Below are positions 1 through 9,914 of a stretch of 64,000 bases of DNA, in pieces. The DNA is from Acanthamoeba castellanii str. Neff (taxonomy: Eukaryota > Discosea > Longamoebia > Acanthamoebidae): the NCBI RefSeq assembly GCF_000313135.1, contig NW_004457617.1, forward strand, positions 44,084 through 108,083, in the 5' to 3' direction. The number at the start of each line of letters is the position of its first letter. The stretch's first letter is position 1. The notes beneath the pieces were generated by a model. The model had not been told where the DNA came from. It ran no database searches and saw only the letters and a program-made list of their open reading frames with translations. Both the position numbers and the translations under genes were made by a program.

Positions 1-68
1 GTGGTGTGGTTCGTGATTCATAAAACGCACACGACGCAAGCGTGCGTGATTCAGGGGCGGGGTCGTAC

Positions 69-2976
69 CTTAACGTAGTCCATGGGGTAGGAGGCGATCC
101 AAGCGCCGATGCCGGACATGCCGCCGGCCAGCATCAGGTGGAGCGGATGCAGGTCGTCCACCGTGCATTCCGGTCCTTGCCTCGAAATGAGGTACCTGGC
201 CCAACCCACCCATTTTTTATGAGCCAAGTGTCGTTGCGTGTTGCGTTGTGCGTGTGCGTGTGTGCGTGTGTGGTCGTGTGCGGTCGTGCGTGTGCGGTGT
301 GGTGCGTGTGCGGCGGTGGTGCGTGCGGGAGGGTACGTACTGCTTAATGTATTCGTACACCACAAACTGTCCCATGTAGCCCGGAACCTCCCTGTAGACC
401 GTTGCTGACATTCCCTTCCACAAACCCGGAAAGCCCTGCACAATCCACATTAGCCACCGCGCACGCACACGCACCACCGCACACGCACCACCGCACACGC
501 ACCACCGCGCACGTATGACGAACCTTTTCCTTGAAAATCTTTACAATGCAGTCGATGGGGCCGTTGTAGAAAATCCTTCGCTCGAAGAGAGAACTGCGAA
601 GACCCGACCGCAGCCGCTCCTTGAGGTTGAGATTGAACTGCGCCGCGGTGTTCTCCGTCTGGTTCTGCAGCCGGATCTTGATCAACTCCACCGGCGTCAC
701 CACGCCCGCATTCACAAACCCGGCCCACGCGCCTGTTGAACAAATAAAATTAATAAAATCAGTGATATATATATATATATAATAAAAAAGAAAAGATAAA
801 AAGAATCATAGTAATAATGGATAATCAAATTAATTAATAATTAAATAAGTGTAAATAATTGCGTACCGGCCAAGGCGAGCTGGGGAATGCTGAGGTCGGC
901 GTCGGGCGCGTTGGGGTCCTGCAGGTAGGCCTTGGCCTGGCCGTAGGCGGCGAACACGATGGCGTTGATCAGCGGAATGGTCGCCATCGGCGATCCCATG
1001 CCCTTGTACAAACCGCGTATCTGGCCGCGCCAGCAATCATCCAAAAAAAGGTTAACACGACACGCGCGACGCACGACACGCACAACAGAGATCCGGGTGG
1101 TGGTGGGCGTACCCCTTCCTCGCGCACGGTCTTGAGCGTGGCTTGGATCGCGGAGCCGTAGGCCTGCTGTTGGGTCTGCAATCGCACCTTGATGGTGTCG
1201 AAGGGATGCCCCACCTGTCACCGCAATAAAATAAATAAATACATAAAATATGTCAATCATAAATAGTACAAAATGGGGATTTAATAATTAATAATTAATA
1301 AATAAATAAAGCGAGGAGGGTACCAGCGTGATGGCAACGCCGGCCAATGTACCGGCGATGAAGTCCTGGAGCGGTGTGAGGTCTGCCGCAGTGGCCACGA
1401 CCATCGATTGACGATCGATCAGCGGAGTGCCCAGCGCGTGACAGGGTAAAAACCAAACAAACGCACAACGGACGAAGGGAGAAAAGAAGTACTCTGGTTC
1501 TGTGCGAGGATGGTGTCCTTTGATGCGCCCGAGTACCAGTAGCGCACGGCGTGCTCCAGCAGGTCAATGTTGCGGTGATGCTACGTGTAGAATAATAAGT
1601 AATAAGTAATAAATAATGTCAGTCGGCGAGTTGGCCGCAAGCTGTGTGAGATGGTGCTGCTCGTGCGCGCGCACAGTGGGTGCAGGCTGTGTACCTGGTG
1701 GTGCACGTCGAGATAGATCCGGAAGAAGGCGGGAAAGGAGACATAGCCCTCCTCGTCCTCTCCCACCATCTGGATCATCTTTTCCGCCATGCTCTGTATG
1801 GGTGTGTTGTTGACATATAGATATATGCATACATATAACGGAGTTAACGATAATACGATATAATCTACTCAGTAGGAGTAGACCAGCTTCTTCGTTCCGA
1901 GGAGTTGGGACCCCGGGCTGGCAGTTCACAAGCCAGTCAGGTCAAGAGAGGGCAGGCGTACTCGGTCGGTGGGCAGGCCGTAGTTCTCGAGCGTGCGGAT
2001 GAGGTCGTGCTCCTGGATGCAGGCCGTCTTGTTCTGGTCCAAATGCTTGAATATCTTCAGCCCCACAAAGATGCTGTGCGTGTGTGTGCGCGCGCGCGTG
2101 TGTGTGTGTGGCAAGCACACGCACGTAGCGCAAGGAATTCATCATTATCGCTGGGTGAGAGACCTCGCAAGGCAGAACAGATACGCGCGGGCGAGTAGGC
2201 ACCTGTAAAACTCCTCAAAGTCGAGCTCGCCCGTCGCCGACACGTTGGCCGCCTTGAGGATAGCCGCCGCTTGCTCCTGCGCCACACAAAATGTTATTAA
2301 TAATTTGTTTTTATTGATTTGCATATTATTGAACAAATAAATGTGTAAAGATTATGTAATACTAAATTCATCTATCTAATAAATAAATAATATCAGTACG
2401 TACAGTGTCCATCTCGAGGCCGGCCTCTTGGAGTACCGACTGGAGCTGGCCGGCGTCGATCCGGTTGTTGCCCTGGTGATGTCGCAGGAAGGCCTCGAAG
2501 GCCTGCTGCAGCATGCCCCCACGGCCCTTTCCCACCGGTGGCGCAGCCTTTCCCCCTGACGCTACTTGCATCTGCAGCCGTCGCTCATCTTCGGCCAATT
2601 GTTCGCTCACGATGTCCTGCACCGCCGCAGCTTCGTTGCTCTTCTCCGTCGCCTCACCTCCGCCGCCCTCACCTTCATCACCAACTTCTTCAGCCCGTTG
2701 CTGCCCCTCCTCGTCGCCAGCTACCGCAAATTCGGGCGTTGGCACGTTGTCGAGATGGCTCATGTTATCTCTACTCAAATCCCTCAGATCGACTGCTGGC
2801 GCTGGCGCTGTGTTCATCTCACACACATTCGACAAAGCGGCCTCGATGCACTTGTACCACTTGCCAACTAATGCAAGAGCGATAAATAGATAGATAAATA
2901 AAACGATAGTCCCAAATGATGAATATAATTTTCGCCTGGGAATTACCCATTTGGCGGAAGCTTCCGTGTCGTACAT
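69..2976 (-). CDS. EF-hand calcium-regulated mitochondrial carrier (SLC25 family), 3' end outside window
   Basis: Inner-membrane solute carrier with a calcium-sensing N-terminus. Thirteen exons were read on the minus strand: 2976-2947, 2859-2404, 2276-2203, 2073-1962, 1793-1695, 1580-1493, 1382-1324, 1214-1113, 1020-867, 732-524, 435-341 and 195 (or 180)-69; the rest lies beyond base 1. The first 300 or so residues carry EF-hand-like helices (for example ATGELDFEEFYR and DEEGYVSFPAFFRIY). Three carrier repeats follow, with signatures HPFDTIKVRLQTQ, TPVELIKIRLQ and SYPMDYVK. The overall order resembles the SCaMC (ATP-Mg/Pi) carriers. The first carrier signature also resembles carnitine/acylcarnitine carriers, so the substrate is not assigned. 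Several EF loops look degenerate. The first intron needs a weak CAAG acceptor to stay in frame, so translation could instead begin inside exon 2. Confidence 0.85.
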
Positions 2977-3069
2977 TTACATTTGAAATTTACGCAACAT
3001 TTTCGGATATTTGCGAAATTCGAAAAAAAGAGGGAAAAAACCGGCCAGGCGACTCTGGGCTGATCCTGG

Positions 3070-4710
3070 CTATCGGATGCGAATGAACACCACGCCGCCT
3101 TGCTCGCGGAACTGGTAGTTGTTCGCCCTGAGATGGCGCTCCACCGCAGGCTTAATCTGCGCTCTCCCTCCCTGCGGTGTGTGTCGCGTATGTGTGTGTG
3201 TGTGTGCGTGCGTGTGTGCGTGTGTCGCGTGTGTCGCGTGTCGTGAGCGTGGTGTGCGATTGAGAAATGAATGTGTGGGCAGCCACAGCGGGAGTCCATA
3301 CCTGGCTGTGCTTGCCGAGGCCCGTGATGACCGACACCCAGGACGCGGCGTTGGGGTTACGCTGCCTCTTCTGTTCGTGCAAGTGCAACAGCCTGACGTG
3401 TGTCGTGTCGTGCGTGTCGTGTGCAGCATTGTGAGCTTTTCTCTGGGCACTCAACACGGACGGTAGAGGTGGAGGCGGTGTACCGTTCGAGAACGTTGAG
3501 GGCCACGGGAACGGTGAGCTTATGGAGATCGACCGTGTGTAACGCGTTCTGGGCCGTCGACGGACTGATTGCCGGAAACGAGACAGCGTTAGGGCAGAGC
3601 TATACGAGCTTAATGGGGGGGGGGAAGGCGTGGTGATTACCTGGGCGAGAAGATCCTTTCGGTGGCTTCCAAGTAGCATTCCTTCATCTTCTCGTCGTGC
3701 TCACGGCCCTTCCTGAAAGCGGGTTGATGTACATACACGGTGAGTCGGCGTGGTGTGTGTGTGTGCGTGTGCGTGTGTCATAGATGACGAAGCTCGTACT
3801 GTGACAGGTTCTTCGCCGCCTGGCCATCGCCGCGGATATAGGCTCGCGTGGCCTCCATGTAGTATGTATTCCTAATAAATAGTGAAGCATGTGCAACTTT
3901 AGTCCCTGGCCTGAGCTCGAGAATGAAAGGAATGTGGAAAAGGAGGAGAAAGAGAGCGCAGCACCTGAGGGAGGCGTGGTCGAGGGCCTGCTGTCGCAGG
4001 TCCTGCCCGTCCGACGCGCGAGAGCCGGCCTTGTTGCCCGTGTTGCACCTCTTCCGCGTGACGAGGGTGAACTTTTCCTGCTTGCGGCGCTCCCTGCGGC
4101 CCTCGGCGCGCTTCTGACGCTGAGCGGCCGGCCGACCCGGCTCCTTCTGCGCCGCCTGGGCGCCGGCCTGCTTGGCGGTGGCGTTGACATTGTTGTCGAC
4201 TGCGCTCGACTGCTGCGCGTCGTTGGCCTTGCCCGACTGCCACGTCATGGTGGGGTCGATCTCGGTGAGCGCCCTGATCGTGCGGCCGGCGTTGCACCCG
4301 CACTGCTGGAAGACCGCCTGCAGCAGTTCGGCCTCGACGAACCAGAACTGCTGTCTGAGCGACAGCAGCTTCAGCTTGGTGGACAGGTCCACGTGACTCA
4401 AATCCGCGGCCGAACGATTCGGTCCAGCGCTCGCCTTGCTTGCAGCCTTGACACGACACGACACGACACACACAACCACACAATAAACACGCAATGCGAA
4501 CGTCATGGACTTGAGAAGCGAGACAACGATAGCGCAAGAAGGGCGGGCGAGTACCTGGGCTGAGGGAGGCGCGGTGAGGGGCAGGTTAGGGTAGTAGGCC
4601 TGCGCTGGCGGCGCCTGGACCTTAGCCGCAACGCCCATCTTGGCGAGCACCTCGTCCTGTCGATTTCCCCACTGTGTGTGGTGTGTGGTGTGTGTGTGGC
4701 GTGTGTGTGT

Positions 4711-4741
<31 letters not shown>

Positions 4742-6735
4742 GGCGTGTGTCGTGTGTGTGGTTAATGCCTAAATTTCAATTTGTGAGGCATTGAATGAAA
4801 GCGCGACGTACGGTCATCTTCCTGGGTCCGAGGATTTGCTGCCGACCGCGGCCGCCCCGCCGGTTGCCCCGCGCTGCGTCAAAGGCCTGCGCCAGGATCT
4901 CCTCCGTGGTGGCCTCGATGTCGTCGGCGTTGGCCTCGAGCGTCACCGCCAGCGCCTGGCGGTCGTACTCGGGGAACATGTCGGCCAGCATGTCGAGGTT
5001 GGACGTGAACGCGCTGCCCGGCTTTTCGCTGACGGCCCGCGCGGCGTTGTTGCCATCGTCGTCGTGGTGCTCGGCTTGCTCCTTCGCATTTTCGTCATCT
5101 TCATCGTCGCCGAGGTATCTGCGTCGCAGCACTTCCAGGCTATCCACGAGTTCGTCGCAGGCGCCGTTGTCTTCGACGTCGTAATTGTCGTCGTCGTCGT
5201 CCTGGACAAACGTGATCTCACCATCGGCGGCGGCGCTGCTGCAGCACGCCTTCTCGCCCTCGCGCACCATCCGCGCGATGATTTCGTCGATACGCTCCCA
5301 GTCCTCGCCGGCCGTCGTGTCGCACTCATCGGCCGCGGCTTCCGATGGCTGCTCGTCCTGCTCCTCGTCCGACACCGATGTCGATGACGACGCCGAGCTC
5401 GACGACTTGGGTGACTGCTCACCGCTGCTCTCAGCGCTGACATCAGCGCTGACAGCCGACGGAGCGATCTCGCTGTTGACGTTGGTGAGGGTGAGCAGGG
5501 CCTCGATGGTGCGCTCCAGGTCCCACTCGTGCTCCTCGTAGAGGAGGCCCAGCAGTCCGTCCTCGAACGACGGCACGATGCTCTTCATGAACGCCAGGCC
5601 GGCGGCCCTGTCCGCCTCCGACGGTTGCGTAGCAGCGGCCACAGCAGCGCCGGCCGCGGGCTTGTGCACTCTGCCGGAGCTGTCACTGCCCTTCCGCGTG
5701 GGCTGCTTCTGGGCCAGCGGCGGGGCCATCGTCGTCGTCGCCTTCTTCTGCTGCTGCTCGTTTGTCGTCGCGGGCGGCTGCTGGGCAGTAGCGGCCGCAG
5801 CAGTCTTCTTGTTGCGCCTCTTGCGCGCCTTCTTGCTCAGCCCGACCACTTCCCACTGCTCCTCGCCCGTGTGGTCCATCACTCCACCGCCTCCATCCCC
5901 CGCCGCGCCATCGACATCGCCGCCACCGCCGACTCGCCCGCCTCCCCCCGCCCCCGCCCCCGCAGCGTCGCCGTGGTGTGGCGGCTGCTTGACCTTCCAC
6001 TTGCCGCTTTCGCTGCGTCCGGCCACGGCGCCGCCCTTCTTGGTGCGCGCCGCGGCGGCCGAGTCGCACTTGGCAGCCGCGTTGGCGTAGCTGTTGGCGG
6101 CGCCGCTGCCGCTGCTGCCGTCGCCGGTAAGCGCGCGCGCCATGGCCTCATCGGCCTTCTCCTGGGCCTCCCTCCTGGCCCGCTCCTCCTGCTCCATCTC
6201 GAATGCAAGCCGCTGGGCCAGCTCCTCGTCGCTCTGAGCAGGTGCCTGATGAAGGTGGGCGTTGATCAAGTCTTGCTGCTGCTGTTGCACAGAGGTCTGG
6301 TGGTCCTCCTGAATGCGGATCATGTCGGTGAGCTGTGCGATCGTGGCCTCTACCTGAAACGCGTGCTCGTGCAGCAGCAGCTCCACCACACTCTTGTCCA
6401 GGCTTGGAAACATCTCCTGCACATAAATGCAAACGTCAAAGAGGAGCATATGTACCACTACGTTTTCATTTTAAAATTGGGAATCTTGGACAAATGAAAA
6501 TCGCAGCATTTACAGATTTGATTTGATTAAAATTGCGTACCGAGATTGAAGAGATGAGCTGCCCTACGTTTACGACGTGGCCACGATCGCCTCCACCATT
6601 CTTCTTGCCCTGCCTCTTCTTAATCTGACTATTATTGTTGGCTCTGTTCTGCTGCTCTGCCTTTTGCCTCGCCTGCGCGAGTATGGCCTGGTGCAGATTA
6701 AGTTGCACCGTCTTCGACGCCGGCTTCTGATCCAT
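3070..6735 (-). CDS. Triple-CUE, DUF1771 and Smr domain protein (N4BP2-like)
   Basis: Likely RNA- or ribosome-associated factor: Smr domains cleave or bind nucleic acid and CUE domains bind ubiquitin. Nine exons: 6735-6541, 6416-4812, 4671-4555, 4446-3965, 3871-3800, 3712-3641, 3564-3484, 3392-3302 and 3171-3070. All phases join cleanly. Three CUE-like segments are visible: MFPSLDKSVVELLLHEHAF near residue 67, a second around IVPSFEDGLLGLLYEEHEWD, and a third at MLADMFPEYDRQALAVTLE. Long Ala/Gly/Ser and Asp/Glu-rich linkers lie between them. DUF1771 follows (YIRGDGQAAKNLSQKGREHD across two splice junctions), then Smr with TVDLHKLTVPVALNVL, VITGLGKHSQ and a final AQIKPAVERHLRANN. Human N4BP2 has the same CUE and Smr ends plus a kinase domain that is not seen here. 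The start is the first ATG of a clean exon. Confidence 0.88.
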
Positions 6736-6897
6736 CGTCGTTGCTGTATTCGAGCTTCTCTTTGCTTCGATTTATTGTGATGCAGACGGGATGGTAACCG
6801 TTGCTTCGGCAGAATTCCAAACGTGTCTGAAGTGTTTTTGAACTCGTTTGCGAAATATTTCGGTTTGTCCAAATGTTGTTTTTCTCTTTTTTTGTCA

Positions 6898-8602
6898 TCA
6901 GAGCGGCAGAAGGAAGGAGGGGCTGTCCTTGAGTGCCTGGCGGGCTCGAGGCAGGGAGGCCTTATGCACGAAAGCATAGTCCGTAAGGAATGTCGACAGG
7001 TAGAAGAGCGGCAGCCCGGCCTGGCCGAGCGGCACCGCCAGCGAAGCCACTGCACACAACACACCACACACAACACACGTAGTTTACGGCCGTGTCATCA
7101 TGCCTGAGCAGGGCTTTGTGTGTGGTCGTACCGATGCCCGCCTCTTCGAAGCCCAGCGGGCCTTCGTCGACCTTGATGATGGCCCACGGCTCCCGCGATC
7201 CCTCTACGGGGAAGCTGTATTGGCGCAGCGAGGCCGAGTCGCCTATCAGGGACACCTCGCCTTCCAGCTCCGTGTAGGACACGAAGCAATCTTCCCGTCT
7301 GTCCCACGGGAGGTAAGTCGCCTGATAGGCAGCACACACGACACACGACACACACGCACACACACACGACATACAAACACAGCAGTACCCGGACGAACAG
7401 AAGATCAGCCGAAGGAGGGCCGTGTGGACCGCGGCGACATCCTCTTCCGGTACGCCGCACAGCGACAGCTCCAGCCGAGGGAAGGCCAGCTTCTTCCTGC
7501 AAAATTGACGGTTAATGGTTCGATCTCGACGGTCGGCTTCCACGAACGAGAGAGGCAGTGGTACTTGCGGCTCAGGGCGGGTGGCGAGAGCGAGGTGGGC
7601 ACGTCGGCAGCGGCCGCGGCGGCGTCACGACGAGTCGAGGCGCTGATGCCTTCCGTCACGATTTCAAACTTGCCCCGCAGAGCCGCGAGCGCTGCCGGCA
7701 ACTTGTCCTCTGGCACCTGTGCCCGTGTGCGTGTGTGCGTGTGTGTGTGCGTGTGCGGTCAAAATAGATATGTATAAGCTTATGCTGTCACACATCAAGG
7801 TGCGGAGCAGATACCAGCAATATGTCCTCCTCGGCTGTGCCGAGGTAGAAGATGGTGATGCCCGCAGCGGCCAACGGACCCGACAGCCCGCCAGCCCCGG
7901 TCCCTGGAGTGGTAAGTGGTAGTAGTTGGAAAAAGTAGTGGTAAGTTGGGACCACTCGGACAAGCCGAGATCGGGGGAAACGACGACTGTTAGAGGCGCG
8001 GGCGTCGTACAGGGCTGGCCGGACCCGCCGCTGGCGACCTGCATGGCGCGCCATCGCTGCCACTGGCTTCGGTCGGCGCTCGCGTCGGCGGTGCCCGTCG
8101 ACGAGGGTCCGTTCACGACCACCTCCACCACTCCGGGCGGCAGCACGTCGAACGCCTCCTCGTCGGCGATCAGCGTCCTGTGCAGATATTGTGTACATCA
8201 ACGAACATGTTCACCATCATCGTCATCACCACCACCACCACCGCCAGCATGATGTGGGGAAGAGGAGACTTGTACAAGTCGTCGCGGGTGCGGGTCAGGG
8301 AGAGAAGGCGGTGGGACCTGCAGCGGGAGTTGAGTAGAATAAGAACAATCAGAATAAGATTCAGAGATAAGGAAGCATAACACCAAAGAGTGGTCAAATG
8401 ATTTGTTGTGGCACCAATTGTTTGTTCTTGATTCTTCCAATTCGGAGGGTGGGTAGGAAAAAAAGATGTAGTACCCGGGCACAAGGAGAAGGCGGAGGAG
8501 AGGGGCGGCAGTCTGGTGCAGTGTTTCCTCGTGTAGCCGCGAGATGAGCAGCCTGCCCGGCAGCACAGTGAGTGTGGCTTCGCACTCTTCTGTCCACGAC
8601 AT
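6898..8602 (-). CDS. CASTOR/GATSL-like ACT-domain protein (possible arginine sensor for TORC1)
   Basis: Eight exons: 8602-8475, 8317-8276, 8177-8011, 7903-7815, 7716-7565, 7496-7389, 7298-7132 and 7049-6898. They give about 334 residues, close to the 329 of human CASTOR1. The match is by pattern along the whole length. TLIADEEAFDVLPPG matches the CASTOR stretch after the first ACT strand. GPLAAAGITIFYLGTAEEDI matches the second ACT half. GPLGFEEAGI followed across an intron by VASLAVPLGQAGLPLFYLST and TDYAFV matches the C-terminal ligand-binding half. The acidic residues in GFEEAGI and TDYAFV sit where CASTOR1 contacts arginine, as recalled from its structure. In animals CASTOR binds GATOR2 and releases it on arginine binding. 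Whether the amoebal protein senses arginine is inference. Confidence 0.83.
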
Positions 8603-8951
8603 CTTGCGTTCGGACTGGTTCTTCAAGCCAGTCCTCGAATTCTCGAGGCGAGAAAAAAGAAAATAGCGAATAAATGAATGGATAAATAAATATAAAAAAA
8701 CAACTTTAGGTCCGCAGCGCCTGCTCCGTCGCCACTCTGGCGTCGACCCAAACCTTCCGCGCTGGGGGTTGGACAAAAAGACGTGACTGATGCAGTGGTT
8801 TATGCCCAGAGAGGGAATGGTATACGTTTGCATGCTTCCAAGGCAAACGGATCTACGAAAGAGAGATTGTAGGCCATTGTCGGGCCACAGTGGGGCGAGA
8901 GCGAAACAACAGTTGTTATTAAAGGTGTTGGGGCAAGGGGGAATGCAGCCA

Positions 8952-9408
8952 CTATGGCATTGATGGCGCGCAAGTGCTCTGTGGCAGAGGCGGAACCCAG
9001 GCACCCCCATAAGGCTGTGGAGCCGGACCCGCGTGTGCTGGAAGACTGTCCGACTGAGCAGCCCAGTGGACCGCTGCACCTGTTCGAGGTGGCAGTGCAG
9101 GCGGGTACGCAGGAGCCATGACAGTGTGAGAGGAGACTGGCCGTCGGGCGGGAAGTGCTGGAGCAGGAGCAGGAGTAGAGACCTGCGGGGGCAGAGCCGG
9201 GGCAGCTACAACGTAGGGGTAGCCACTCGATGGCAGTTGTGGCGCGGGCTGGAAGGTCAAAGGCTGCTGGTAGCTGTGGGGTTGTGGTTAGATTCTACGT
9301 TTCTATGGTGAAAGAAACAAAGTGGAGGGTTCTAGCCCCGTACTTGGGTACGTAGTTGGATGAGACCTGGTACGTGCTGCTGTAGGCTTTCTTCTTCTTT
9401 CCAAACAT
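8952..9408 (-). CDS. Small proline/alanine-rich protein
   Basis: Two exons (9408-9344 and 9273-8952) give about 128 residues. It opens with a lysine-rich MFGKKKKAYSST and continues as a low-complexity Pro/Ala/Tyr/Gln tail with repeated PALPP-type runs. No domain is recognised. The codon composition and the phase-matched AA|GTAC donor support a real gene. The ATG used may not be the true start: an upstream segment (9746-9510) splices to base 9421 in the same frame, giving RTFIGMFGKKKK. The protein may therefore be longer; see the upstream feature. Confidence 0.55.
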
Positions 9409-9509
9409 GCCGATGAAGGTTCTGATGTGTGCTGCTGGCCTTTGTGTTCTTGGTGCTGGGTGTTTTTATCTGGTTGTAGGTTTTGTTTTCTAAGTATCTT
9501 TCTGCACAC

Positions 9510-9790
9510 CGCCAATCAGGGAGAAATTGTGAGAGCCAGTTACAGGGCGGCAGCTTGGCAAGTACAGTTTTAACCAGCTCCGTGGATATGGCACGAAGCC
9601 AAGGATCATCTGCACCTGAACCGACACAGTGAGCAACATCATCAAACTCCGTCAACTGAAGCACGTCGGCTGCCTCTGTGGTCATGGAGGGAAGTCCGCG
9701 AACTACAACGCGCACCTCCAGAGCGATCGAGGTGTGCCTTGGATGTTACGACTGCGCCAGCGGCCCTTTCTGGTTGGCGCTCCTATCCAT
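9510..9790 (-). other. Probable 5' exon(s) of the proline-rich gene, interrupted by an in-frame TAA
   Basis: On the minus strand an open segment from about 9746 to 9510 reads like coding sequence (for example TTEAADVLQLTEFDDVAHC). It ends at a CG|GTGTGC donor whose phase fits an acceptor at 9421, continuing directly into the proline-rich ORF. Upstream and in the same frame, an ATG at 9790 opens MDRSANQKGPLAQS and is closed by TAA at 9749-9747. The open segment resumes right after that stop. Either the stop is a sequencing or allelic change, or a very short intron removes it, or translation starts elsewhere. No family was recognised. Confidence 0.4.
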
Positions 9791-9914
9791 GTAACCTGCC
9801 CGGTTCCCCAACTGTTCCACAAAATTGAGTATAAAGAGGATTAAAGTAAAAAGAAAAATAAAAACCTAATATTGTTCCTCCGCGAATTCCAAAATCCACT
9901 CCACAGCCTTGAAG

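Noticed and set aside
5529..6497. 322-codon plus-strand ORF
   Set aside because: Leu/Arg/Ala shadow of the exon carrying the CUE domains on the minus strand.
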